A DNA stretch of 64,000 nucleotides from Thermoguttaceae bacterium (GTDB lineage Bacteria; Planctomycetota; Planctomycetia; Pirellulales; Thermoguttaceae), in the NCBI GenBank assembly GCA_017937485.1, contig JAGBDN010000054.1, positions 1 through 64,000 on the forward strand, given 5' to 3'. Below the pieces are notes generated by a model that made no database searches, had not been told where the DNA came from, and saw nothing but the letters and a program-made list of their open reading frames with translations. Below, piece by piece: positions 16,282 through 26,304 of this stretch. The first letter of the stretch is position 1. Each line of letters starts with the position of its first letter. The position numbers and the translations under genes were made by a program.

Positions 16282-19248
16282 TCAATAATCGTAATCGTCG
16301 CGGCGACCGCGTTTGCGTTCGCGACGGCTCTTCGCTTTTTCGCGCAAGTTTCCGTCGGAACGAGCGCCGTCGTAACCGCCGTAATCGTCGCCGTCTTCGT
16401 CGAGTTCGTCGCCGTAATCGAGGTACTTCGCCCATTGCTCGTCGTTCCAACCCGGGTTGGACGAAGCGGAACCGCCGCCGCGAGAAGCGTTTGCGTCGGC
16501 TTCGCGTCCGGACGACGCGGCGTCGCGAACGGGGCTTAGGTCGATTTCGTCGAACGTCGTTTGCGCGGCGTTCGAGCGTTCGGCGTCGCGCTCCGTCGGC
16601 GTCGAAACGGGCGTCGCGTCGTAAGAAGTCGAGCGGTACGCGGCGACGTCGCCGTCGGCGCGCGGAACGGGCGGGGCCGTGTACGGAAGGGGCGCGGCGA
16701 CGACTTCGGCGGGAACGCTCGGGCCGACGGCGTCGCGACCTCGCCACTGTTCCATCGTTACCAGAACGTCGCGCGGGCGGGACGGCTTGGCCGGGTTTTT
16801 CGGCGAAATGATTCCTTCGGCGGTCATCGTGTCGATCAAGCGAGCGGCGCGACCGTACCCGATGCTGAATTTGCGTTGCAGGAACGACGTGCTGGCGCTC
16901 CCTTCGGCGATGACCGCGTCGACCGCCGCGACGTAATAGGAGTCGTACTCGATTTCGCCGCGTTCCTCGTCCTCCGGCGCGTTTTGATCCGGAACGACAA
17001 ACTCGTACTCCGGCTCGTCGACGGAGATCGACTCGATGACGGCGTCGATTTCTTTGTCCGAAACGAACGCGCCCTGCCCGCGGACGAGTTGGCTCGTGCC
17101 GGGGAGGAGGAACAACATATCGCCGTTCCCGAGGAGCTGCTCCGCGCCCTTGGCGTCCAAGACGACTTGGCTGTCGGTGCGGCTCGCGACGCCGAACGCA
17201 ATACGCGCCGGGAGGTTCGACTTGATCAACCCGGTAACGACGTCGACCGTCGGCTTTTGCGTCGCCAAAACCAAGTGAATGCCGACCGCGCGGCTCTTTT
17301 GCGCCAAACGGACGATGTGGCGCTCGACGTCTTTGCCCGACGTCATGATCATGTCCGCCATTTCGTCGGCGATAATGACGACGCTCGACATCGTTTTCGG
17401 GAACGCGGCCCATTCCTCTTCGTCGCGAGGCTGCAGGCGCTTGCGTTTCGTCGCTTCCGGCATCGCGTTAAATTCGCTGAGTTTGCGGGCGCCGACGGCG
17501 GCGAAAATTTGGTAACGTTGCTCCATCTTCTCGACGGCCCATTCGAGAATCGCCTCGGCCTTCTGCATGTCGACGACGACCGGGTGCATCAGGTGCGGAA
17601 CCGTTTTGTACGGGCTCAACTCGACCATTTTCGGGTCGATCATAATCAGCTTCACCTCTTCCGGCGAACGCGTCATTAAGATCGACATAATGATCGAGTT
17701 CAAGCAGACCGACTTCCCGGTGCCGGTGCGCCCGGCGATGAGTAGGTGAGGGAGCTTCGCCAAGTCGGCGACCATCGGCGCGCCGCCGACGTCTTTGCCG
17801 AGGAAAATCGGAATCGCCATCTTCTCGGCTTGCGCGGCGCATTCCTCCATTACCTCGCGGAGTCGAACGAGTTGACGATTTTGGTTCGGAATTTCAATCC
17901 CGACGGTGTTTTTGCCGGGAATCGGCGAAACGACGCGAACGCGCGGCGCCTTCATCGCGATCGCGAGGTCTTCGGACAAAACGGTCAGCTTGTTGACGCG
18001 CAAACCTTTTTTAAGTTCGATCTCGTAAAGGGTTAAGACCGGGCCCGGCTGCGCGTCGACGACTTTCAACTCGACGCCGAAACTTGCGCAGACGCGTTCC
18101 AACTCGGCGCCGCGTTCGAGGATGGCGTCGTGAAGCGCGTCGAGGTCGTAACGCTCCGGAGCGGAGAGGAAGTCGATCGACGGGTAAACGTACTCGCGGC
18201 GCGCCGGTCGCGGCGGTTTCGGCGGCGCGTCGAAGTCGTCGTTCAAATTGTCGCCGAAATCGTCGACGGGCGCCGGTTCGCGTTTTTTCGCGCCGAGACC
18301 GAACGCTTGCGAAAGAAGCGAACGTTTCGGCGGTTCCGGCGCGGGCGTCGGCGAGGCGTCGACGACTTGCGTCGCGACGACGGGTTCGGGACGTTCGCGA
18401 CGCGGTTCGAGGCTCGGACGTTCCGGACGGCGCGGCGAAAGATCGTGCGGCGTCGGAGCGACCGGCGCGGGAACGGGACGGCGGCTCGGTTCGTCGAACG
18501 CGGCGGGGCGTTCCGAACGACGGCGCGTTCGAGACGGCGAGTCGACGTCGCGGCTTTCGGCGGGAACGAAGGGAACGACCGGTTCGTCGTCGTAATCGTA
18601 ACGGCGCGACGGGCTAACTTGGCGGCGCTCCGGACGGGTCGAACGCGGTTTCGACGAGAGCAACTTGCGGCGGAACGGCGCGGTCGCCCATTCGAGGGCG
18701 CCGCCGAGGCCGGACGACCAAAGGACGAAACGGAGGAACGCGTCGCTTCCGGCGAGAATCCCGCCGGCGAAAAGAACGCCGAAGAGGGCCAAATACGACC
18801 CGAAACGAACGAAATAATTTTCGAGCAAATATTTGACGACCGCGCCCGCGCAACCGCCGGGGCCGATCGGCGGCCCGACCGACGCGTCGACGAGAAAAGC
18901 CGCCGCTCCGGACGTCGCGACGAGAATAAGGGCGAAACCGAACGTTTTCGTCGCCGGTTCGCGAACGCCGCCTTGACGCCAATAGAATAAAACGCTGACG
19001 CCAAACGCGATCAAAACAAAATATCCGGCGACGCCGAACGCCGAAAAAATCGCGTGCGCGCACCAAGCGCCCGGAAGACCGGCCAAATTCGCGACCCGTT
19101 CGGAAGCCGTGTACGTAAATCGACTCGGCGCGTCCGAAGGCGAGTAACTCAAGACCGAAGCGCAAAGGAAAATCCAAACGACGAACAGCAAAACGCCGAA
19201 CGCGAATTTTCCCAACGTTTCTTTGTATTTGTCTTTAGCTTTGGCCAA
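16282..19248 (-). CDS. ftsK: DNA translocase FtsK/SpoIIIE
   Basis: A 988-residue septal DNA pump that moves chromosome ends through the closing septum and activates XerCD at dif. In order: four membrane helices (about 10-185), a disordered Pro/Arg/Asp-rich linker (190-350), the alpha/beta motor with Walker A GRTGTGKS near 505 and Walker B VVIIADEMAD near 625, and the winged-helix gamma domain (about 765-830, QRKFSIGYGRAARLIDTM). Unusually, about 150 low-complexity residues (Asp/Arg/Ser/Ala) follow gamma, which normally ends the protein. Confidence 0.95.
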   Translation of the reverse strand: MAKAKDKYKETLGKFAFGVLLFVVWIFLCASVLSYSPSDAPSRFTYTASERVANLAGLPGAWCAHAIFSAFGVAGYFVLIAFGVSVLFYWRQGGVREPATKTFGFALILVATSGAAAFLVDASVGPPIGPGGCAGAVVKYLLENYFVRFGSYLALFGVLFAGGILAGSDAFLRFVLWSSGLGGALEWATAPFRRKLLSSKPRSTRPERRQVSPSRRYDYDDEPVVPFVPAESRDVDSPSRTRRRSERPAAFDEPSRRPVPAPVAPTPHDLSPRRPERPSLEPRRERPEPVVATQVVDASPTPAPEPPKRSLLSQAFGLGAKKREPAPVDDFGDNLNDDFDAPPKPPRPARREYVYPSIDFLSAPERYDLDALHDAILERGAELERVCASFGVELKVVDAQPGPVLTLYEIELKKGLRVNKLTVLSEDLAIAMKAPRVRVVSPIPGKNTVGIEIPNQNRQLVRLREVMEECAAQAEKMAIPIFLGKDVGGAPMVADLAKLPHLLIAGRTGTGKSVCLNSIIMSILMTRSPEEVKLIMIDPKMVELSPYKTVPHLMHPVVVDMQKAEAILEWAVEKMEQRYQIFAAVGARKLSEFNAMPEATKRKRLQPRDEEEWAAFPKTMSSVVIIADEMADMIMTSGKDVERHIVRLAQKSRAVGIHLVLATQKPTVDVVTGLIKSNLPARIAFGVASRTDSQVVLDAKGAEQLLGNGDMLFLLPGTSQLVRGQGAFVSDKEIDAVIESISVDEPEYEFVVPDQNAPEDEERGEIEYDSYYVAAVDAVIAEGSASTSFLQRKFSIGYGRAARLIDTMTAEGIISPKNPAKPSRPRDVLVTMEQWRGRDAVGPSVPAEVVAAPLPYTAPPVPRADGDVAAYRSTSYDATPVSTPTERDAERSNAAQTTFDEIDLSPVRDAASSGREADANASRGGGSASSNPGWNDEQWAKYLDYGDELDEDGDDYGGYDGARSDGNLREKAKSRRERKRGRRDDYDY

Positions 19249-19431
19249 AACGTTTGCTTTCCGGCGCGCCGCTTCTACGAACGCGTCGCCTTATGGTGAA
19301 CTTTAATCCGACGTCGACGTCGGCCCGCGTCGCTGCGACAAGAACGCGGGCGAGGAAAATAAGCGCGACGACGCCGAACGTCCGACGAGGGCGCCGTCGC
19401 TGAAGAATCGCGGTCGACGAAAACCGCGCGA

Positions 19432-20352
19432 CTATTTGGACGCTTGCGCCGCGGCGGTTTGACGACGAGCGGCGTTGAGCGCGTTCAACAGAAGCATCGT
19501 AACGGTCAGCGGGCCGACGCCGCCCGGAACCGGCGTGATCGCGCTCGCGACTTCCTTCGCCGACTCGAAGTCGACGTCGCCGACGAGCTTCGAAACCTTA
19601 ATCGGCGCGCCGTTTTCGTCGACGCCGTCTTTTTCGACGCGGTTAATCCCGACGTCGATAACGACCGCGCCCGGCTTGAGCATATCGCCGGTAACGAACT
19701 CCGGTTTGCCGATCGCCGCGACGACGATATCGGCTTCGCGGAGGATTTCGGCGAGGTTTTCGGTGCGGCTGTGGCAAACCGTAACGGTCGCGTCGGCGCC
19801 GATTCCTTTTTGCAGAAGAAGGAGCGCCATCGGTTTGCCGACGATGTCGCTGCGACCGAGAATCGCGACGCGTTTGCCCTTCGTTTCAATGTTCGAACGA
19901 ACGAGGATTTGTTGAACGCCGTAAGGAGTGCAAGGGAGGAAACGCGGACGGCCCTGCGAAATGAGCCCGACGTTTTCCGGGTGGAACGCGTCGACGTCTT
20001 TTTCCGGGTCGATCGCGTCCAAAACGCGTTGTTCGTCGATTCCCTTCGGAAGCGGAAGTTGGATCAAAATTCCGTGAATCGTCGGGTCGGCGTTCATTTC
20101 GGCGACGAGCGCGAGGAGTTCTTCGGTCGTCGTTTCGGTCGGAAGGCGGCGCATTACGCTCTTCATTCCGGCTTTGACGCAAGCGGCTTCCTTGTTGCGG
20201 ACGTAGACTTGACTCGCCGGGTTTTCGCCGACCAGAACGACGGCCAAACCGGGTTGAACTTGCGTTTCGGCGACGAAGCGCGCGACGTCCTCTTTAATTT
20301 CGGCGCGGATGATTTCGGCCAAGCCTTTGCCGTCGAGAATTTGAGCGGTCAT
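19432..20352 (-). CDS. folD: Methylenetetrahydrofolate dehydrogenase/cyclohydrolase
   Basis: A 306-residue bifunctional FolD, converting 5,10-methylene-THF to 10-formyl-THF with NADP. The active-site lysine motif is SQVYVRNKEAAC, with GILIQLPLP and the C-terminal TPVPGGVGPLT signature; the Rossmann motif GRSDIVGKP is intact. The ATG at 20352 has AAGGAAC upstream; the 30 extra residues open to 20442 are not conserved-looking. Supplies one-carbon units to purine synthesis. Confidence 0.95.
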   Translation of the reverse strand: MTAQILDGKGLAEIIRAEIKEDVARFVAETQVQPGLAVVLVGENPASQVYVRNKEAACVKAGMKSVMRRLPTETTTEELLALVAEMNADPTIHGILIQLPLPKGIDEQRVLDAIDPEKDVDAFHPENVGLISQGRPRFLPCTPYGVQQILVRSNIETKGKRVAILGRSDIVGKPMALLLLQKGIGADATVTVCHSRTENLAEILREADIVVAAIGKPEFVTGDMLKPGAVVIDVGINRVEKDGVDENGAPIKVSKLVGDVDFESAKEVASAITPVPGGVGPLTVTMLLLNALNAARRQTAAAQASK

Positions 20353-20747
20353 AACGTTCCTTGGGGGCTCTTGGACGCCGAGTTCGGAAGCGCGTTTCAA
20401 CGAGAAAGCGTTCTCGAGCGAAAGGGCGTCGGGCGATTGCAAACGGGTGGGGGGAACCGGAAGCGCGGGCGACCGGCGTCGACCGATAAACCCGCTTAAC
20501 GCAATTTTACAACGTCTTTCGCCGAAAACAAAGGGGCGCGGCCTCGTTTTCTCAATCTTTCTCGACGACTTCGTCCGTTTATTCGGCGCGAAGCGTTCAT
20601 TCGTTTTTTCGCGTAAATTTTAACCCCGCGTTTTCGGCTTTTTTTGCGTCCCGTCGTCGCGACGACGCCGATAAAAACGGTTAAGCGGGTTTGATGGAGA
20701 AATTGGGACGCGGCAAGAGAAACGGTCGCGACGAATAAACGGGCGCG
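20353..20747. other. Gap between dnaA-like gene and folD
   Basis: About 395 bp with no gene. It was searched by eye for 9-mer DnaA boxes of the TTATCCACA type; none was seen. It contains the folD 5' region only. Confidence 0.5.
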
Positions 20748-22157
20748 TCAAAGTTTAACGCGTTCTTCGGCGCGGAGCTTTTCGACGATTTCGCGCACCT
20801 GAAAGCGCAGTTCGGCGTCGGTTTCGAGCGCTTCGGCGACGTCGCGGGCGCCGCGGAGCGTCGTCGTATGGTCGCGGTTCGAAAATTCGCGACCGATTTC
20901 TTGGAACGTCGCGTCGGTCAATTTTCGCGCGAGATAAAAAACGACGTTGCGCGCCAAGACGAGCGTTTTCGAACGTTTTTTGCTCCGCATTTCGACGACG
21001 GAAACGGAAAACTGTTTCGCGACCGTTTTCAAAACGCGGTCGAGCGTCCAAGTCGGCTCCGGATTCCGCGCTTCGAGAATGGCGCGAAAATTCTCCGGCG
21101 ACGGGGAACGCGTTCGAGAGGCGAATTCTTGCGCCGCTTGAACGAGCGTTCCGCAGACGCCGCCGACCGACGCCGGGGAGTTGTCGACGCAAAAGTCGAC
21201 CGTCGTTTCGTCGAGTTGGAGTCCGAGTTTCGCGGCGGCGCGTTCGACGACGAAGCGTTTCGTTTCGCGGGTCGGAAAACGGGTCGGAATTAAGAGGCCG
21301 GCGCCGAGACGCGCGGCGAGTTCCGGGGAAAAACCGGGAATTTCGTTTGGGTTTTTGGAAAACGTAACGACGACGAGCTTTTGCTCGCGGGCGGCGGCGT
21401 CGAGAATCGGCAAAAACTCCGACTGCGCCGCGTCGCGTTCGGCGAGAACGTCGGCGTTTTCGATCGCGACGACGCGCGCTTGCCCCAAGAGCGTTCGGAA
21501 GATTTGCGTTTGATCGCGGCGAATCGCGTTCGTTAAAGAACGGGCGAAATCGGCGCCGGAGAGATAATAAAGGGTTTTGTTCGGCTCCGCGACTCGGCGG
21601 CTTTGGCAAATTCCTTCGACGAGACGCGTTTTGCCGGAACCGCTCGGCCCGTAAAAAACGAGCGGCGTGAAAAACGACGCTTCCTCCAACGGGCGCCAAC
21701 CGACGACGCGGGGCGTCGAGCGTTTCGACGCGGCGGTCGCGGGCCGGGACGAATCGGACGTTTCGGCGTCGTCGAGCGGAAAGAGCGTCGGACGCCGTTC
21801 GGCGACGCGGACGGCTCGGCGGTCGAAGATCGCGTTGAAATCGGCGTCGGTTTCGCCGTTCGCCGCTTGCCGAAAGAGCGTTTCGAGATCGTCGCGGGAC
21901 GGAGAATCGCCGAAGCGCGCCGCGTCGGTCGAGCGTTCGCTCGGTTCGCCTAAGGGGCGTTCGAAAATCGGAACGCCGTCGACGGCGAAGCGAACCGCGA
22001 GTTCGGCGAGTCGGTTTTCCGGGCCGGCGACGAACCCGCCGAGGAGAGCGTTCGGGGAAAAGGGGTCGAGTTCAAGCGCGACGCCGTCGTCCGAAACGGC
22101 GGGAAAGACGGGAAGCGGAAGAACGCGGCGAAGGGGCGCGGAGGAGGAAACGGACAT
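20748..22157 (-). CDS. dnaA: DnaA-like replication initiator
   Basis: A 469-residue protein with the DnaA layout. Residues 1-150 are a divergent, Ala/Asp-rich N-terminus lacking a recognisable domain I. The AAA+ part (about 163-360) has Walker A GPSGSGKT near 170. The Walker B region reads RVVAIENADVL instead of the usual LLIDDIQ, while an arginine-finger-like ARLGAGL is retained. Domain IV (about 365-469) shows the DnaA signature FSNRDHTTTLRGARDV, so duplex DNA-box binding is likely. It may be the true initiator or a diverged paralogue; planctomycetes can carry more than one. No dnaN neighbour and no origin boxes were seen. Confidence 0.8.
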   Translation of the reverse strand: MSVSSSAPLRRVLPLPVFPAVSDDGVALELDPFSPNALLGGFVAGPENRLAELAVRFAVDGVPIFERPLGEPSERSTDAARFGDSPSRDDLETLFRQAANGETDADFNAIFDRRAVRVAERRPTLFPLDDAETSDSSRPATAASKRSTPRVVGWRPLEEASFFTPLVFYGPSGSGKTRLVEGICQSRRVAEPNKTLYYLSGADFARSLTNAIRRDQTQIFRTLLGQARVVAIENADVLAERDAAQSEFLPILDAAAREQKLVVVTFSKNPNEIPGFSPELAARLGAGLLIPTRFPTRETKRFVVERAAAKLGLQLDETTVDFCVDNSPASVGGVCGTLVQAAQEFASRTRSPSPENFRAILEARNPEPTWTLDRVLKTVAKQFSVSVVEMRSKKRSKTLVLARNVVFYLARKLTDATFQEIGREFSNRDHTTTLRGARDVAEALETDAELRFQVREIVEKLRAEERVKL

Positions 22158-22211
22158 TGGCGAACGGTTGCGAACAAGCGGCGAGGGAAAGGGGAATTAG
22201 GGCGATTTTGC

Positions 22212-22225
22212 CATTAATACTATAG
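22212..22225. repeat. 14-bp motif shared with 29652-29665
   Basis: CATTAATACTATAG occurs here between the dnaA-like and fxsA-like genes and again at 29652-29665, both preceded by TTTTG. A related sequence, inverted, lies near 39669. Confidence 0.55.
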
Positions 22226-22231
22226 CGCCGA

Positions 22232-22783
22232 TTATTGACGGACGACGAATTCGACGTCGATGGGGTCGTCGTCGGATGGCGAACTCGACGCTTGCGCGGA
22301 CGATTCCCGCGTCGGGGCGACCGTTTCGACGTCGATGGGGTCGTCGTCGGCGCCGTCGGGGGCGAAACGGTTCGAGTCGGCGAAGGGGCCCGCGAAACCG
22401 TCGCCGAACCGATAGGCGCGGAAAACGGAAAACGGCCCGTTGGCTTGTCGGTAAAGGTCGACGCCGCAACGTCGGACGGCGCCGAGAAGAGCGCGCCGCG
22501 TCGGAGCGAAAAGCAAAAGCGCGCCGAAAACGTCCGAAACAAAACCGGGTAAAACGAGCAAAAGAGCGCCGAGATTGCCGTATAAATAGTTTTCGACGGC
22601 TTGCGCCGAAAAAACGCGTTGCGCTTGCGAGGCGCGCGCCCCCTGCGTTCGAAGGAGGTAAACGCCGAAAAAGGAGGTCGCCAACGCGAAAAGGAGCGTC
22701 GACGCCCAACCGATTCTTCCCGCGACGAGAAGGAAAACGGCGATTTCTAAAACGGGATACGATAAAAGCGCTAAAAAAAACAT
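22232..22783 (-). CDS. FxsA family membrane protein
   Basis: A 183-residue membrane protein. The first 100 residues match FxsA: two N-terminal helices (FFLALLSYPVLEIAVFLLVAG and a GWASTLLFALATSFFGVYLL segment with the conserved G..LLR.QG), then helices around LGALLLVLPGFVSDVFGALLL. The tail (130-183) is acidic and repeats DDDPIDVE twice. FxsA in E. coli relieves phage T7 exclusion by F plasmid; its normal role is unknown. The ATG at 22783 gives the family length, although the frame is open to 22912. Confidence 0.8.
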   Translation of the reverse strand: MFFLALLSYPVLEIAVFLLVAGRIGWASTLLFALATSFFGVYLLRTQGARASQAQRVFSAQAVENYLYGNLGALLLVLPGFVSDVFGALLLFAPTRRALLGAVRRCGVDLYRQANGPFSVFRAYRFGDGFAGPFADSNRFAPDGADDDPIDVETVAPTRESSAQASSSPSDDDPIDVEFVVRQ

Positions 22784-23439
22784 AAAGCGCGCTCTTTCTA
22801 ACGGCGCGAGCCGTTCAGGGGACGGTTTTAACGGCGACGTTTCCAACGTCGAGCGGTCGAACGCGGAGTCGGCGGCGAACGATTTTACGTCGCGCTTGCG
22901 AGTCGGCGGCAAAAGGGAAAAATTTCCGCCGCATCGGCGAAATTCCGTTTTGGCGAAGCGTCTTGCGGACGACCTTGTTAATAAATTGTATCAAAAAGGA
23001 GGAAAAAAGCAACTTCTTGCGGCGCGTTGTAAGCTCGAAGCGCGAAAAAAAAGCAAAATAGGAAAAGAATATTTCGTAAAATGGGAGGATTGGGAGGAAG
23101 AAACGGACGCTTGCGCCGTTTGGGGCTAAAAGTTGTTCGAAAGAAAAGTTGCGCTGTTGGAAAAATCGTTAAAATTTAAATAACTGGAAGAAAAGTTAAA
23201 AAAGTTTTAACGCGAACGCCGAACGCGGACGATAAGAAAGAAAGAGGGGCGGCGCCTCGAGATTTTTTTATCGAGTTTCGCCGCGTCGACGGAGCGGGCC
23301 CGAACGGCTGAAAGTCGCGCCGACCGTCGAGAAAAAAAGAATATTTGATTCGGAAATTGATAAAATGAGCGAATTTGTTCCGGACGCGCCCGATTCGTCG
23401 GAAAGCGCGAGGAACGTTCGAGAAGGGAACGCTTCGACA
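22784..23439. other. Divergent intergenic region with an fxsA-side promoter
   Basis: About 650 bp between the fxsA-like gene and the DUF11 gene. On the minus strand TTGCTT (23007-23012) and TACAAT (22985-22990), 16 bp apart, form a plausible promoter 200 bp before the fxsA-like ATG. A 77-codon plus-strand frame (22896-23129) is not convincing. Confidence 0.5.
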
Positions 23440-26157
23440 ATGACGAAGAGAACGACGAAAAAAAGCCGCTTCGCGCAAATCGCGATTCTTTTGACGCTTT
23501 TGGGGAGTTGGTCGAGCGGCGCGTCGAGCGCTTGGGCGCAGGTCGCCGGGTTCGCGTCGTCGCGTCAAGAGGCTCCGGCGCGCGCCGAGAGCGGTTCGAG
23601 CGTTCGCAATTTTGTTTCGAATTTGAATCCGTTTAAACCGAAAGAGGCGTCGGAACCGGCGAACGTCGTTCCGCAAGGCCCGGCGCGCGTTTCGTTTGCG
23701 AACATTCCTCCGACGAGTCCGTCGAGTTTGCCGAGCGCGGAACAAGAACGCGCCGCGTTGATCGGCCGCCAATCGCATTTCGCTTCGCCGGCTCCGGCGA
23801 CCGCACCCGCTCCGATCGCGGCGGCGCCTCGCGCGGGAGCCGCGACGACCGAAACGCGAACGTTCGGAACGACGCGAGCCGCGGTCGCGAGTTTGGAAAC
23901 GTCGCGCCGTTCTTCGCTCGGCGTTTCGTCGGCGAAAAAGTCGTCGACCGGCGGAGTCGCCGCGTTGTTGCTCGACGAGTTGGAAGAAGAAATCGGCGAC
24001 GCTCCGAGCGCGTCGAAAACCGAACGCGTTTCGACTCCTCGCCGCAAACCGACGGCGAGCGTCGAACGTCGCAGTTTGCGCAAGGAAGGGGGGCTCGGTT
24101 CCCTCGAACTGTTGGAAGAATCGCTCCTCGAAGAGACGGCGGACGCGTCCGAAGATTGGTCGGAAGATTCGACGCTCGTTTCGGTCGACGAAGCCGAAGA
24201 AACGCCGTCGCGCAAGACGAGCCGCAAGTCGAAGAAATCGGCGTCGCGAGCGGACGACGAGCTTGTCGGCCCGGCGATTCCCGTTTTCTCGACCGAGTCG
24301 GAAGACGACGCGCTTTTGACCGACGCGGAAACGGCGGAAGAATACGCCGATAACGCGGACGAGGAAAACGACGGCGACTTGGCGGAAGCCGAAGTTTTGG
24401 AAAACGCGGAAAAAGAGGAAAACGGGGAAAACGAAGACGCTCCGCTTTCGCTTATCGCGTCGTCCGACGCGGCGAAACGTTCCGAAAAAGTCGCGTCGCG
24501 TCGAGCGAAGGCGACCGGAAAATCGGAAGGTTTGAGCGAAAAAACGGAGCTGAACGAACTCGACGATCGTTTCGGCGCGTTTTTCCAAGAAGACGTCGAA
24601 ATTCAAACGAACGCCGAAACGTCGAGCCGAACGACCGCGAACGGCGGCGCTTGGCGCGTCGCGGAAGCGAAGGAAGACGCGGAAACGACCGTTTCGACGC
24701 GCTCTCCGATCGTCGAAATTGAAACGATTGGCCCGAAAAATTTGGTCGTCGGGCAAGAGTCGACGTTCAAAGTGCGGGCGCGCAACGTCGGGAGCGTCGC
24801 GGCGCGAAAGCTGGTCGTAACGACGGAACTGCCGGAAACGGTCGTCGTCGAGGCGGCGGACGCGAAAATCGGCGAAGCGCAAATCAAAACGCGCGACGTC
24901 GGGTTCGACGGCGAATCGCGGCGTTGCGTTTGGGAAGTCGGAACGCTCGACGCGGGCGATTCGGCGGAACTCGAATTGACGATGACGCCGCAAAAACGAA
25001 GCGCGTTCGAACTGGTTAGCCGTTTCGAATGCGAACGAGCGTCGACGCGAACCGGCGTCGAAGTCGTCGAACCGATTTTGGAAGCTCGCGTCGAAGGGCG
25101 CGACGCGATCGAATGGGGCGTCGAGGACAAATACCGCCTCCGTCTGCGCAACGTCGGGAACGGCGACGCGGAAGACGTCGAACTTTTCGTCTCGACCGGC
25201 GAAACGAACGCGACGCAACGGATCGGCGTCCTGAAAGCGGGGGAAGAAAAGTCGATCGAAATGGCGGTGAAAACCGTTTTGGACGACTCGATTTCGATCG
25301 ACGTTCGAGCGAACGGCGCTTACGGCGTCGAAGCGCGGGCGACGAAGAAGATCGCCGTTTTGCGCGGCAAGCTCGACGTCGCGATCGAAGCGCCGGAGCT
25401 GCAATTCGTCGACGGCGAGTTCGAAGCGTTGGCGAGAGTGAAGAACGTCGGCGACGCGCCGCTGGAAAACGTCGACGTCGCGGCGCAAATTCCGGCGACC
25501 GTCGAGGTGCTCGCCTGCGACGGCTCGGCCCGCCGCAACGCCGAAAAAGGACGCGTTTACTGGACGATTCCGCTCCTGCGTCCGAACGAGGAAATCGTTT
25601 TCAAGACCCTTTGCCGCTTGACCGAAACGGGCGACGCGACCTTCGCCGTCGTCGGCGCCGATCAAACCGGCTTGACCGCGCAAAACGAAACGACCGTTCA
25701 AGTCGAGTCGATCGCCGCGCTCGCGATGCGCGTCAACGCTCCGAAAGACCCGGTCGCCGTCGGCAAGGAATGCGTTTACGAACTCGTTATCGAGAACAAC
25801 GGGACGAAAGACGCGGCGGAAATCGAGTCGGGCGTCTTCCTCGGAGTCGGGCTGAAACCGGTCGCCGTCGAAGGCGGACTCGGAACGGTGAGCGAAGCGG
25901 AATCGAAGGTGATTTTCCGCAAGATCGAAACGCTTCCGGCCGGCGAACGCGTCGTCTTCCGCGTCCGAGCGCAAGCGGTCGACGCCGGGAATCACAAGGT
26001 GCAAGCGATGCTCCAATCGATTCCGGAAGAAGCGCGCTTGATGAGCGAAGAAATGACGTACTGTTACGAACGACCGGTCGGGCGCCGTCAACTCGGCAAA
26101 ACGCCGTCGATGGTCGCGCTCGAACCGTCCGAAACGGACGCGACGACTCGCCGCTAA
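23440..26157 (+). CDS. Exported DUF11-type repeat protein
   Basis: A 905-residue protein. An N-terminal signal peptide (KSRFAQIAILLTLLGSWSSG, cleavage after WAQ) leads into ~400 low-complexity residues rich in Glu/Asp/Ser/Ala, then about four Ig-like DUF11/CARDB-type beta-sandwich repeats (roughly 430-880). Their shared pattern is 'GPKNLVVGQESTFKVRARNVG...L..GDSAEL'. Such proteins are common on planctomycete cell surfaces. The ATG at 23440 places the signal peptide at the very N-terminus; the ATG at 23365 would add 25 charged residues in front. The gene ends in a strong terminator. Confidence 0.8.
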   Translation: MTKRTTKKSRFAQIAILLTLLGSWSSGASSAWAQVAGFASSRQEAPARAESGSSVRNFVSNLNPFKPKEASEPANVVPQGPARVSFANIPPTSPSSLPSAEQERAALIGRQSHFASPAPATAPAPIAAAPRAGAATTETRTFGTTRAAVASLETSRRSSLGVSSAKKSSTGGVAALLLDELEEEIGDAPSASKTERVSTPRRKPTASVERRSLRKEGGLGSLELLEESLLEETADASEDWSEDSTLVSVDEAEETPSRKTSRKSKKSASRADDELVGPAIPVFSTESEDDALLTDAETAEEYADNADEENDGDLAEAEVLENAEKEENGENEDAPLSLIASSDAAKRSEKVASRRAKATGKSEGLSEKTELNELDDRFGAFFQEDVEIQTNAETSSRTTANGGAWRVAEAKEDAETTVSTRSPIVEIETIGPKNLVVGQESTFKVRARNVGSVAARKLVVTTELPETVVVEAADAKIGEAQIKTRDVGFDGESRRCVWEVGTLDAGDSAELELTMTPQKRSAFELVSRFECERASTRTGVEVVEPILEARVEGRDAIEWGVEDKYRLRLRNVGNGDAEDVELFVSTGETNATQRIGVLKAGEEKSIEMAVKTVLDDSISIDVRANGAYGVEARATKKIAVLRGKLDVAIEAPELQFVDGEFEALARVKNVGDAPLENVDVAAQIPATVEVLACDGSARRNAEKGRVYWTIPLLRPNEEIVFKTLCRLTETGDATFAVVGADQTGLTAQNETTVQVESIAALAMRVNAPKDPVAVGKECVYELVIENNGTKDAAEIESGVFLGVGLKPVAVEGGLGTVSEAESKVIFRKIETLPAGERVVFRVRAQAVDAGNHKVQAMLQSIPEEARLMSEEMTYCYERPVGRRQLGKTPSMVALEPSETDATTRR

Positions 26158-26210
26158 AACGAAAGCGGTAAAACGGCGAAGTCGAGTCGAGTTTAACGAA
26201 TTGTTTTAAG

Positions 26211-26272
26211 GCGAGCCGAATCGCTTCTCCGACGCAAACGTCGGGGAACGCGGTTCGACTCGCTTAGTTTTT
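26211..26272 (+). terminator. Long intrinsic terminator after the DUF11 gene
   Basis: GCGAGCCGAA (26211-26220) pairs with the segment ending at 26262, and an inner CCGACG/CGTCGG closes a CAAA loop; a T-rich stretch follows. Confidence 0.7.
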
Positions 26273-26304
26273 AACGGTTGGTAAAACGGGCGAGAGTCGG
26301 CAAA

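Noticed and set aside
22212..22225. Phage T7-type promoter (TAATACTATAG resemblance)
   Set aside because: Only the ends resemble the T7 consensus; the central part is missing and no phage genes are near.
22896..23129. 77-codon plus-strand frame between fxsA-like and DUF11 genes
   Set aside because: Lys/Arg-rich, no ribosome binding site, and it overlaps a minus-strand promoter.
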